Below are positions 17,899 to 25,932 of a DNA stretch of 64,000 nt, one piece after another. Within the stretch, counting starts at the first letter, position 1. Every line of letters begins with the position of its first letter. This DNA is from CBDCYS01 sp965226245 (GTDB taxonomy: Bacteria; Acidobacteriota; Terriglobia; Bryobacterales; UBA6623). The notes under the pieces are model-generated. The model was not told where the DNA came from. It saw only the letters and a list, made by a program, of their open reading frames with translations, and ran no database searches. A program made the translations under genes and the position numbers. The DNA is taken from NCBI GenBank assembly GCA_965226245.1, contig CBDDCL010000015.1:1550001-1614000 (forward strand), given 5' to 3'.

Positions 17899-18082
17899 CT
17901 AGCCCGCATTTCTCACCGCCTGACGGGCGAAGCACGCGATAGGCCCGCCATTACTTCGTTGCGCTTGCTCGCCGTGCTCAACGTACTGTCACGTACGCCT
18001 CCGCTCGTCAAGCGGCGCGCGCCTCGTACTGACGGGCCTCTCACGCACTTCGCCTCGCCACGCGGTGAGAAAAGCGGGCTAG
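17899..18082. mobile_element. 184 bp palindromic MITE-like element
   Basis: The two ends are inverted copies of each other over about 50 bases: CTAGCCCGCATTTCTCACCG at the left, and its near-complement ending AAAGCGGGCTAG at the right. Inner parts also pair (GACGGGC against GCCCGTC). A half-length copy lies at 40818-40911. No coding capacity. It fills most of the gap between the BON gene and rlmH. Confidence 0.75.
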
Positions 18083-18124
18083 TTCAAACCGCCGACCTTG
18101 AGTCCGTTTCAGTAAGCGCAGGCC

Positions 18125-18529
18125 CTACCGCGGGTACGGGTGCCCCCGCAAAATCGTAAACGCCCTGTAGATCTGCTCCGCGAGAATGACCCTGGCCAGC
18201 TCATGTGGCAGCGTCATCTTCGAAAGCGAAATCAGGCGGTCCGAGCGGGCCCTGAATTCGTCGGAAAACCCCTCGGCGCCTCCCACGAAAAACGCCGTTT
18301 CTCGGGTGGTCTTTTCAAGAAAGGCAGCTAACTCCCGGGACGTCAGCTGCTCCCCAGCCGGGTCGAGAACGACCTTGAAAGCCCTTCCATAAGCCGCCGC
18401 GGCCTTCTCGTCCTTCAACTGCACCATCTCGAACTTGCAGTAGTGCTTGATGCGGCCGGCGTACTCCTGGGCTAGCAGGTTCGCTTCCCGGCTGCGTGGC
18501 TTGCCGATGAAAAGCAGTTGAAGATTCAC
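18125..18529 (-). CDS. rlmH: 23S rRNA (pseudouridine1915-N3)-methyltransferase
   Basis: RlmH methylates pseudouridine 1915 in helix 69 of 23S rRNA. From the GTG at 18529 the protein is 134 residues: VNLQLLFIGKPRSREANLL, the SAM-binding knot with FFVGGAEGF, and the conserved end LARVILAEQIYRAFTILRG(H)PYPR. I place the start there because upstream codons lack similarity and overlap the tail of rsfS; it is slightly shorter than the E. coli protein (155). It follows rsfS by 37 bases, the usual rsfS-rlmH pairing. Confidence 0.9.
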   Translation of the reverse strand: MNLQLLFIGKPRSREANLLAQEYAGRIKHYCKFEMVQLKDEKAAAAYGRAFKVVLDPAGEQLTSRELAAFLEKTTRETAFFVGGAEGFSDEFRARSDRLISLSKMTLPHELARVILAEQIYRAFTILRGHPYPR

Positions 18530-18566
18530 GGCGTTTCTTGGGATAGCCCCGGCAGGAAGAGAAACG

Positions 18567-18908
18567 CTACGCTGCCTCGGGTACGGGAATTCTTGGGGCG
18601 TTCCTCCAGAGCCGCTCGAGGTCGTAATACTTTCGGGCCTCCGGCGAAAGGACGTGGACAACGAAGTCACCGTAGTCCATCAGAATCCATTCGGCGTTCT
18701 GAAATCCCTCGATGCCCGCGGCCCGAACGCCTTCTTGCTTGAGAGTTGTCTGGATCGCGTCGCTGATGGCCTGGTTTTGGCGGGTGTTCGCTCCCGAGCA
18801 AACCACGAAAGTATCGGTGAAAGAGCTGACCTTGCCGATGTCAAGTACGACGACGTCTTCGGCTTTCTTTGATTGCGCGGCTTGAACCGCTATTTCCCAC
18901 TCACTCAT
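18567..18908 (-). CDS. rsfS: Ribosome silencing factor RsfS
   Basis: The 113-residue protein shows the full RsfS core: DVVVLDIGKVSSFTDTFVVC, GANTRQNQAISDAI, EGFQNAEWILMDYGDFVVHV and the ending YYDLERLW. RsfS binds uL14 on the 50S subunit and blocks subunit joining in starvation. It starts at ATG 18908 and forms a ribosome-related pair with rlmH. Confidence 0.95.
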   Translation of the reverse strand: MSEWEIAVQAAQSKKAEDVVVLDIGKVSSFTDTFVVCSGANTRQNQAISDAIQTTLKQEGVRAAGIEGFQNAEWILMDYGDFVVHVLSPEARKYYDLERLWRNAPRIPVPEAA

Positions 18909-18976
18909 GCAACTACGGCAGACTACCCAACTATCTTACCCCTTCCGCCGCGGGGACGATAGAATTAAAGTTCGCC

Positions 18977-19771
18977 ATGTCAGGCTGGCTTTGCAGATCG
19001 TTGCTGCTTCTGATTTCGGGTTGCGTCGCGGCTCTGCCAGCCGCCGATCCGATCGTCGCGAAAAACGAGTTGGCCCGGGTCAAGGCGCTCGTGGACGCCG
19101 GCGCTCTTCCCAGAAACGCACTGGCTAGGGCCCGGGACAACCTCGAAAAAGCCGAGTTGCAACAGATCATCCGCAAGACTCTGCTGAATACTGGCTTGAC
19201 CGAAGCCGGGATTCCCGAGATGTTGCGGGCGGTCACGGCCGTGCGTGACTCGGCCCGCGCCAAACTCGACGCCAGCCTGCGCTTGGTGGAAGAAGGCGCC
19301 CTGCCCGTCAACCAACTCAAAGAATTGAGAGAAGACACGGAGTTTGCCGAAAAGCAGTACGAGCTAGCCCACTCGCGGGCCAAGATCGTGAAGGAAATGG
19401 CCGCCATGGCGCGAGCCGAGCAGCGGTTCAAGGAACTCGAAGAAGAAGAGCTGGCCTTCTATTCAGAGGGAAGCGTCACCTTTTGGGAGCGGGACTTGCC
19501 TTCGATCGGCGCGATCTTCTTCCAGCAATTCGGGGTCGCCCTTCCGATCAGCGCTCAGGGGGAAACCGAGGTGCACCGCTCGCTGGGATTCGACCACCGC
19601 GACCGGGTCGACGTCGCCCTGCATCCCGATGACGAAAAAGGCTTTTTTCTCATCAGCCTGCTCGAAACATGGGGTATCCCCTATATCGCCTTTCGAAGCG
19701 CGGTTCCGGGGCAGTCCACCGGAGCCCACGTCCATATCGGACCCCGCAGCGAGCGCATCCCGCCTAAATAG
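18977..19771 (+). CDS. Secreted coiled-coil protein with an M15-like C-terminal domain
   Basis: The ATG at 18977 gives a signal peptide (MSGWLCRSLLLLISGCVAALPAA), possibly a lipoprotein. Residues 25-165 are strongly charged and helical (LARVKALVDAGALPRNALARA...), with a repeated ...GALPxNxL... phrase suggesting two related helical hairpins. The C-terminus has SLGFDHRDRVDVALHPDD and STGAHVHIGP, resembling the His-Asp and His-x-His zinc sites of LAS/M15 peptidases, though spacing differs (H-x4-D). A cell-wall hydrolase role is inference. Confidence 0.55.
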   Translation: MSGWLCRSLLLLISGCVAALPAADPIVAKNELARVKALVDAGALPRNALARARDNLEKAELQQIIRKTLLNTGLTEAGIPEMLRAVTAVRDSARAKLDASLRLVEEGALPVNQLKELREDTEFAEKQYELAHSRAKIVKEMAAMARAEQRFKELEEEELAFYSEGSVTFWERDLPSIGAIFFQQFGVALPISAQGETEVHRSLGFDHRDRVDVALHPDDEKGFFLISLLETWGIPYIAFRSAVPGQSTGAHVHIGPRSERIPPK

Positions 19772-20027
19772 GGGCAGAATAGGCGGTACGACCCTTTGGG
19801 AGAACAGGCAAGCGTCAGCAAGCGTCACTCGCACCCTACCTGAGCGAGTTCGATTTCAGGTATATGACTCCCGCAACGTGACCGACGCCGGACGCTTGAT
19901 CATAACCCTAGCCGGAGTCGATGGGAGGCGGTTTACATACCGGGACTCATTCGTAAGATATTGAAAATAAAGACCTAACGTAAAGTTTCGGATGTCTGAC
20001 TCATCGATTGATTTCCTCAGGCCCCCC

Positions 20028-20056
20028 TTGACATTTGCTATGAAAATGTCTATTAT
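20028..20056 (+). promoter_or_regulatory. Consensus sigma-70 promoter of the structured RNA
   Basis: TTGACA (20028-20033), a 17 base spacer and TATTAT (20051-20056). This is the closest match to the consensus in the window and predicts transcription from about 20063. The 250 bases before it (after 19772) show no gene, only a small AAGCGTCA repeat near 19810. Confidence 0.8.
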
Positions 20057-20062
20057 CATTAC

Positions 20063-20176
20063 ATAAGTGCTCACCGAGGTTCTCGACAACGGGAACCGAG
20101 GTAACTATCAGCACTGGCCTCCTCCTTTTGGGGGAGGTCAGTAGGAGTAGGCCACCCGTTGGGTGGCTATTTTTTT
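20063..20176 (+). ncRNA. Structured three-hairpin RNA upstream of the NYN gene
   Basis: About 114 nt from the predicted start to the T run. Stem 1: AGTGCT (20066-20071) with AGCACT (20110-20115), enclosing an inner GGTTC/GAACC hairpin. Stem 2: GGCCTCCTCC (20116-20125) with GGGGGAGGTC (20130-20139), ten pairs with a UUUU loop. Stem 3: GCCACCC/GGGTGGC followed by seven T. The 5' arm of stem 2 (GGCCTCCTCCT) can instead pair with AGGAGTAGGCC (20143-20153), which would break stems 2 and 3. That is the pattern of an attenuator or riboswitch; a stand-alone RNA is equally possible. I do not recognise a named RNA family. Confidence 0.7.
20151..20176 (+). terminator. Intrinsic terminator between the RNA and the NYN gene
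   Basis: GCCACCC (20151-20157), loop GTT, GGGTGGC (20161-20167), then TA and seven T (20170-20176). The NYN start codon is only 13 bases further, so the gene must be reached by read-through or by regulated antitermination. Confidence 0.8.
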
Positions 20177-20189
20177 GGGGCATGCATTC

Positions 20190-20732
20190 ATGGGACAATG
20201 CGCAATCTTCATAGACGGCGGCTATCTAGCCAAAGTCCTGGAAAACGATTTCGGTCGTCCGTTCTTGGACTACCAGAAGCTAAGCGATAAACTTGCCCAC
20301 CCACATGAAAGGTTGCGCACATATTACTACGACTGTATGCCGTACCAGAGTAACCCGCCGACTCTGGAGGAGAGACAGCGGCATAGCTCAAAATCGAAGT
20401 TTATGCACGCTCTCACCAGAGGTGTGCAGCGTTTCCAGTTTCGACAGGGCAGGCTGAGAAAAAGTGGCAGTGGTCAGTTCGAGCAGAAACGAATCGACGT
20501 TCTCCTTGCAATTGACATGGTGCGCTTGTGCTCCAAGAAGCAGATCGGCACTGTTATTCTCATTGCTGGTGACTCGGATCTGGTTCCGGCGGTCGAGGCA
20601 TGCAAGGAAGAGGGCGCGATTGTACAGCTTTACTACCGAAAGCGCTCCGTCTCTGACGAGTTGCTGAATGTATGCGATGAACGCTATGAAATTAACGAAA
20701 CTCTGATCGATCTGACAGAAGCGAAGCAATAA
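20190..20732 (+). CDS. NYN-domain (LabA/DUF88-type) RNase-like protein
   Basis: The 180-residue protein is a PIN-like NYN domain. Acidic residues expected at the metal site are present: Asp9 in AIFIDGGYL, Asp103 and Asp109 in RIDVLLAIDM, and Asp128 and Asp130 in IAGDSDLVP. NYN proteins are metal-dependent ribonucleases or RNA-binding regulators. I start at ATG 20190, where homology begins, with GGGG as ribosome site overlapping the end of the terminator. The gene is AT-richer than its neighbours, which suggests transfer. Together with the RNA upstream it resembles an RNA-controlled toxin or an autoregulated RNase; neither is shown. Confidence 0.85.
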   Translation: MGQCAIFIDGGYLAKVLENDFGRPFLDYQKLSDKLAHPHERLRTYYYDCMPYQSNPPTLEERQRHSSKSKFMHALTRGVQRFQFRQGRLRKSGSGQFEQKRIDVLLAIDMVRLCSKKQIGTVILIAGDSDLVPAVEACKEEGAIVQLYYRKRSVSDELLNVCDERYEINETLIDLTEAKQ

Positions 20733-20897
20733 TTAGTCAAGCATACGATTCGTTTCGGGCGTTGCCACCACACCCGAGCGACCACGACTATGCCGTGACG
20801 ACTCCGGATTTGGAGGGCCACGAGTTTGCGTGCCTCCATTCTTGTTAACGTCAGGCTTCAGAGTCCTTTTTGTACGGTTTCATCGCGGGAGAATCTC

Positions 20898-22580
20898 ATG
20901 TCGAATCCATTGAAACACCTCAGCGCAACGATTACTGACGGGCGCGACCGGGCGCCGGCCCGTTCCATGCTGAAGGCGATCGGCTTTACCGACGACGACC
21001 TCGCCAAGCCGATCGTGGGCATTGCCAACACATGGATCGAGACGATGCCGTGCAACTTCAACCTTCGCGACCTGGCGGTTCACGTCAAGGAAGGCGTTCG
21101 CGCCGCCGGCGGCACTCCCATGGAGTTCAACACGATCGCAATCAGTGACGGCATCACGATGGGCACCGAAGGCATGAAGGCCTCGCTGGTCAGCCGTGAG
21201 CTGATCGCCGATTCGATTGAGCTCACCGGCCGCGGCTACCTGTTCGACGCCATGATCGCCCTGGTCGCTTGCGACAAAACGATTCCCGGCGCCGCCATGG
21301 CTTTGGCGCGCTTGGATATACCCTCCGTGCTGCTCTACGGCGGATCGATCATGCCGGGAAAATTTCAGGGACGAGACGTGACGATCCAGGACGTTTTCGA
21401 AGCCGTTGGCCGTCACGCGGCCGGCGCCATGAGCGATGCGGAATTGCTCGAGCTGGAGAACGTTGCTTGCCCCGGCGCCGGCGCATGCGGCGGACAGTAC
21501 ACCGCCAATACGATGGCGACCGTGATGGAAGTGATCGGGATCTCTCCCATGGGCAGCGCCAGCGTGCCGGCCACCGACAAACGCAAGGACGCCGTCGCCT
21601 ACCGTGCCGGCGAAATCGTCATGGAAGCGTTGAAGAACGACCTGCGGCCTAGTCACATTTTGACTCGCAAGGCATTTGAAAACGCTATCGCCAGCGTGGC
21701 CGCCACGGGAGGTTCCACCAACGCGGTTCTTCACCTGCTCGCGGTCGCGCGCGATGCCGGAGTCGATCTGTCGATTGACGACTTCGATGAGATCAGCCGC
21801 CGGACTCCCCTGCTGGTTGACCTCAAGCCCAGCGGAAGGTATGTGGCGGCCGACGTCGATCGTGCCGGCGGGATCCAGCTCATCGCCCAACGTCTGGTCG
21901 AAGGAGGCTACGCCGACGGATCGCAGATGACGGTTACCGGCAAGACCCTTGCGGACGCCAGCGCCGGCGCCGCCGAAGCCGAAGGGCAAGACGTGATCCA
22001 CGCATTGTCAGACCCGATCAAGCCGACCGGCGGGCTGGTGATCCTCAAAGGCAACTTGGCCCCCGACGGCGGGGTGCTCAAGGTAGCTGGGCACGGGCGC
22101 GACACTCACCGCGGTCCGGCGCGCGTATTCGACCGCGAAGAAGATGCCATGCACGCGGTGACGAATGACGAAATTCAGCCCGGGGACGTTATGGTGATCC
22201 GCTATGAAGGCCCCGCTGGCGGGCCCGGCATGCGCGAGATGCTGGGCGTCACCGCGGCGATCGTCGGCAAGGGTCTGGGAGAAAGCGTTGCGCTGCTGAC
22301 CGACGGCCGGTTTAGCGGCGCCACCCGCGGGCTGATGATCGGCCATGTCGCCCCCGAAGCAGTTCGCAGGGGGCCGATTGCCGCCGTCCAGGAAGGCGAC
22401 ATCATTGTGATCAATGTAGACGGCCGCCGCCTCGATGTCGAGCTGGATGAAGCAACGATCGAGCAGCGGTTAGAGGGCTGGCAGGCCCCTGAGAGCCGTT
22501 ACAAGAGCGGTGTGTTCGCCAAGTATGCGGCACTGGTGTCATCCGCCGCCCAGGGGGCTGTCACCCAGCCCCCGTCTTAA
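20898..22580 (+). CDS. ilvD: Dihydroxy-acid dehydratase
   Basis: IlvD dehydrates 2,3-dihydroxy-isovalerate and 2,3-dihydroxy-3-methylvalerate in valine and isoleucine synthesis, using an Fe-S cluster and Mg. The Fe-S cysteines are visible in LVACDKTIPG and NVACPGAGACGGQYTANTM, and the C-terminal GRFSGATRGLMIGHVAPEA is characteristic. The start at ATG 20898 has GGGAGA upstream; earlier in-frame codons lack similarity. At 560 residues it is full length. It lies apart from ilvBNC-cimA at 26-31 kb on the other strand. I see no attenuator before it. Confidence 0.96.
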   Translation: MSNPLKHLSATITDGRDRAPARSMLKAIGFTDDDLAKPIVGIANTWIETMPCNFNLRDLAVHVKEGVRAAGGTPMEFNTIAISDGITMGTEGMKASLVSRELIADSIELTGRGYLFDAMIALVACDKTIPGAAMALARLDIPSVLLYGGSIMPGKFQGRDVTIQDVFEAVGRHAAGAMSDAELLELENVACPGAGACGGQYTANTMATVMEVIGISPMGSASVPATDKRKDAVAYRAGEIVMEALKNDLRPSHILTRKAFENAIASVAATGGSTNAVLHLLAVARDAGVDLSIDDFDEISRRTPLLVDLKPSGRYVAADVDRAGGIQLIAQRLVEGGYADGSQMTVTGKTLADASAGAAEAEGQDVIHALSDPIKPTGGLVILKGNLAPDGGVLKVAGHGRDTHRGPARVFDREEDAMHAVTNDEIQPGDVMVIRYEGPAGGPGMREMLGVTAAIVGKGLGESVALLTDGRFSGATRGLMIGHVAPEAVRRGPIAAVQEGDIIVINVDGRRLDVELDEATIEQRLEGWQAPESRYKSGVFAKYAALVSSAAQGAVTQPPS

Positions 22581-22645
22581 TGGCGCACCGCGGGTTTTCG
22601 ACGACCCCTTTTTCGCCGAGCAAGGGGCATGAAAACCGAGCTTTC

Positions 22646-22760
22646 GTGAACAGAGCCGCGCCCGCAAGGGTGCGGTCCAGTCTCGTAGTGACCGAGGCCC
22701 AATGGGATGGCCGACGCGCCTCCCACTCTCGACCGCACCCTTGCGGGCGCGGCTCTGTTC
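22646..22760. repeat. REP-A pair in inverted orientation
   Basis: The unit GTGAACAGAGCCGCGCCCGC...GTGCGGTC at 22646-22677 recurs as an exact inverted copy at 22731-22760 (GACCGCACCC...GGCTCTGTTC). The pair can form a long stem in either strand. It lies between the convergent ilvD and LOG genes and may terminate both. A third direct copy is at 34181-34212. Confidence 0.85.
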
Positions 22761-22772
22761 AAATATCTTTGG

Positions 22773-23555
22773 CTAGAGATAGTTCTCTGACAACCATTTC
22801 GTGGTTAGATCAAAGGCCTGCTCCGGGGTGTCGGCGAAGTGAAGGAGTTCGCGGTCGCTCGGGCTGATTGTACCGGCTTCCTCCATGACATCGAAGTTGA
22901 TCAACTTCTCCCAGTAGTCGCTGCCGTAGACAAGCACCAGGATCGGCTTCCGAATCTTTTGAGTTTGCACTAGGGTGAGAACTTCCATCAACTCGTCCAG
23001 TGTCCCGTAACCGCCCGGAAAAACAATCAAGACCTTCGCCATGTAGGCGAACCAGAGCTTCCGCATGAAGAAATAGTGAAACTGAAATGACAGCTCGGGG
23101 GTGATATAAGGATTCGGCTTCTGCTCCTGCGGCAGCGTGATATTGAAGCCGAGCGAGCGGTCTCCGGCCTCGCTCGCGCCACGGTTGGCGGCTTCCATGA
23201 TGCCGCCACCGCCCCCTGAACAAACCACAAAGCGGCGCCCGTCGCGCGACAGATTCATGGACCACTTCGCGAGCATCGAAGCCAGACGCCGGGCCTCTTC
23301 GTAATAGCGGCTGGAGGCCTGCAGCCGCTTTGCCTGGCGGACCTCATCGGCTGTGTTCGCTTCAGCGACGCGGCGGCCGGCGGTCTCGGCGTCGCAAAAC
23401 CGGGCGGACCCGAAGAAGACGATCGTATCTTTTACTTTCTGGCGCTGGAGGCGGCTTTGGGGCTCCAAATACTCCGACAGAATACGGAGCGTCCGGGCGC
23501 TCGTGCTGTTGAGGAAGTCCAAGTTTTGGTAGGCGGTTTCAGGCGTTTTGCTCAT
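22773..23555 (-). CDS. LOG-family protein (TIGR00730-like)
   Basis: At 260 residues with the LOG signature PGGYGTLDELMEVLT and the nucleotide-binding FVVCSGGGGGIMEAANRGA. LOG proteins are cytokinin-riboside 5'-monophosphate phosphoribohydrolases or related nucleotide hydrolases; many bacterial members, including this longer subgroup, have unknown substrates. I place the start at ATG 23555 (MSKTPETAYQ), behind GGAGGC. Divergent from the HDOD gene; the 315 bases between them show no other gene. Confidence 0.88.
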   Translation of the reverse strand: MSKTPETAYQNLDFLNSTSARTLRILSEYLEPQSRLQRQKVKDTIVFFGSARFCDAETAGRRVAEANTADEVRQAKRLQASSRYYEEARRLASMLAKWSMNLSRDGRRFVVCSGGGGGIMEAANRGASEAGDRSLGFNITLPQEQKPNPYITPELSFQFHYFFMRKLWFAYMAKVLIVFPGGYGTLDELMEVLTLVQTQKIRKPILVLVYGSDYWEKLINFDVMEEAGTISPSDRELLHFADTPEQAFDLTTKWLSENYL

Positions 23556-23870
23556 TGCAGTCGGGCCTCCGTTGGACCCACTCTTGTCCAAATTAGCGAC
23601 GCGTGGAAGATCCCGCTCCAACCACATCTAAGTCGAACCGGGACTCGCTCACCTAAGCTTACTATCGGATCGTTTCCATTGTGGCTTTCCCGCCTCGAAG
23701 GGTGGGGGCTCGAAGCGTGGGGAATGGATTCGAGCTCCCCGCGCCTCTTACCACTCGGGGCTTGCGCCTGGCCTCCGGGGGCCGGACTTCACTTTCCATT
23801 CTCTGGGAGGGGGGCCGCGCTTAAGACTTTCGCCCTGGACATCCGATCTGGAAAACGTAGCCTCTCGCAT

Positions 23871-24794
23871 ATGCCCGTAACTGAAACCTCCTCGACCCCG
23901 GTGGCCCCCAAACCGGCACGGATCCGCGCTGCTATCCAAAGCCTGCAAGAGTTGCCCGGCTGGTTCCCCACAGTTCAGAAAGTCCTCACATTGGCCGTCG
24001 ATCCAAGAGCGGACCCCTTTCAGCTCGAAGTCGGCTTGACCGTGGAGCCGTCGGTCGCTTCCCGCGTGCTGGTACTGGCAAACTCGCCCTATTTCAGTGC
24101 TGAGCCGGCCGCCGAAACCATTCCAGAGGCAATCTCGGCCCTGGGCCACAAACGGCTGCGGGAGCTGCTGCGTCTCGTGCTTGTGTCCGGATTGCTCGAC
24201 TCGCTCGCAAGCGACGGTCCGGTGATGGAAGAAATCCGCAAGATGTCGAGGGCCACAGCGGCCGCCGCATACCGAATCGCGCTGAGCTCGGATTGCGGCG
24301 ATGCGGCCGAACTGCTCGGCGTGGGACTGCTGCATCCGGCGGCCGACTTTGCCCTGGCGCGCCTATTCCCCGAGAACTATGCCGCGATGCTGGAGCTGTT
24401 TGGAACCATGCCCACGAAAGAAGCCGAGCGCATCGCATTCGGGATGGAAGTGCCCGAAATCGGCCGCTGGCTGGCGGAAGGATGATCATTTCCAAGAATT
24501 TATTCGGAGGCAGCGGAAAACTGGCCTCACCCCCTGCAACGCTCGTTTGAGCCGTCGCTGCGCCAACGCCTCTGCGCGGTCCACATCGCCGTCCGGCTCG
24601 CGGACGGGCTGATCGCGGGGTTGGATCTCGCCTCGCTCGACATCGATCGAACGATCTTAAGCGAGCTGAGGCTCGGCGCGGCGGCGATCGAAATGGTGTG
24701 GAATGAGCTCCCGGAAGAAGTCACGCGGCTCGATGAGATATTCAGCGCGGATGCGCAGGCTGTCGAGGGAGCCGGAGAAAATTCAGAGGGTTAA
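23871..24794 (+). pseudogene. HDOD-domain protein with an in-frame TGA
   Basis: The HDOD fold (a degenerate HD phosphohydrolase relative that acts as a signalling scaffold) is visible from LPGWFPTVQKVLTLAVDP through LANSPYF, AISALGHKRLRELLRLVL and LLGVGLLHPAADFALARLFP. The frame stops at TGA 24483-24485 after EIGRWLAEG. The same frame continues without stops to TAA at 24792 and reads SFPRIYSEAAENWPHPLQRS..., which fits the expected C-terminal helices. So a Trp codon (TGG) probably became TGA. The 204-residue product might retain some function. From 24795 to 24981 I see nothing. Confidence 0.75.
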
Positions 24795-24981
24795 CCCTGG
24801 CCCGATCCCAAGACGGCGCCGTTTCCAATGGCCGCGGGCCCTTTCGCGAGACCTTGCCGCCTCGCCAAAAGCGAACCAAACGTCGTATGGCGCTGGTGTT
24901 TCTGGGCGCGCTTTTACGCTTGCCGCGAGTGCCCAGAGTCACGGATGATTGAAGCTCTGGGCACGGAAGGAAGCTCGCGTA

Positions 24982-25776
24982 TCAAGGAACAAAGCTGCCG
25001 ATGGCTGCCGATTCGTCCTCGAAACTCTCGAAGACCGTGTAGAGCTTGGTGATCTGGAGCAGATCGTGCACCTTCTTCTGCACGTGGATCAGCTTCACCT
25101 TGGCGCCCTGGTTGGCGGCGCTAGTGTAACTCGAAACCAGCTCACCCAATCCCGAGCTATCGATGTAGCTGACGTCGCCAAGGTTCAGCAGGACATTCTT
25201 CTGTCCCTTGCTTAGCAATTCACGAACGGTGTCGCGCAACACGCCGGACCCCTCGCCGAGAGTGATCCTCCCGCTGAGGTCAACGATAGTGACACTTCCG
25301 ACTTCGCGAACGTTGGTTATAAGACTCACTTGTTCCTCCTCCTTTTCTCTTGAACTGTCGGGCAGCCCCTTGACCATTACCACTTCAGTTCCGCCCCCGG
25401 TGGCGCGCCCGATGCTAATTTCATCAACGAAAGACCGCATCAGCAGCAGCCCCCGGCCCGACGTCCGCAGCAGATTCCCTTCAGCGAGCGGGTCCGGCAC
25501 TTCGTCCGGATCGAACCCTTGTCCCTCGTCTAGAATGCTAATACTGAGCCGGCTTGGCTCGGAAGCAATGGTGAAGTAAACCGATTTCTCCCTACTATAC
25601 CCGTTTCCGTGCGAGATCGCATTGGCCATGCACTCCCGAACCGCCATGCCCAACTGCTCGATCTCATCCGCTGGAATTTGTCTCTCCCGCGCCAGTTGCC
25701 GAACGATCAATTCCGCGGCCTCGACCGCATCTAGGTTGCTCTCGAGCTTGAGGCGAATGTGTCGAGGGTCGATCAT
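24982..25776 (-). CDS. Anti-sigma kinase (RsbW-like) fused to an anti-anti-sigma STAS domain (RsbV-like)
   Basis: Residues 1-140 are a GHKL serine kinase: N box ECMANAISHGNG (49-60), G1 DEGQGFDPDEV (83-93) and G2 SGRGLLLMRSFVDE (106-119). Residues 150-264 are a STAS domain with the phospho-acceptor site DVSYIDSSGLGELV (Ser207/208). In known partner-switching the kinase phosphorylates the free STAS protein to control a sigma factor; here both are in one frame. An ideal ribosome site directly precedes GTG 25329 (Val150), so free STAS protein may also be made. I see no sigma factor nearby. Confidence 0.88.
   Translation of the reverse strand: MIDPRHIRLKLESNLDAVEAAELIVRQLARERQIPADEIEQLGMAVRECMANAISHGNGYSREKSVYFTIASEPSRLSISILDEGQGFDPDEVPDPLAEGNLLRTSGRGLLLMRSFVDEISIGRATGGGTEVVMVKGLPDSSREKEEEQVSLITNVREVGSVTIVDLSGRITLGEGSGVLRDTVRELLSKGQKNVLLNLGDVSYIDSSGLGELVSSYTSAANQGAKVKLIHVQKKVHDLLQITKLYTVFESFEDESAAIGSFVP
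25327..25344 (-). promoter_or_regulatory. Internal ribosome binding site for the STAS domain
   Basis: On the minus strand AAGGAGGAGGAA (25344-25333) lies 3-8 bases before GTG (25329-25327), exactly where STAS homology begins. It predicts a second product of 115 residues from the same mRNA. Confidence 0.65.
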
Positions 25777-25932
25777 GGAGCCGTGGCGGAATTTCCCAAG
25801 CCGCTGGCAAAAGAAAAACGAAACGATCGCACACCGCAGCCGGGAAAGTCAAGAAACGGAGTGCAAAAAGATGCGGGTCAGCCGCCGGCACTCTCCGTTG
25901 TCACGTTTCAGCCCGCCGGCAATCCACGGAAC

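Noticed and set aside
24483..24485. TGA as a recoded selenocysteine or tryptophan codon
   Set aside because: No SECIS-like structure was seen, and TGA ends many intact genes in this window (for example ilvN and RAYT), so a mutation is simpler.
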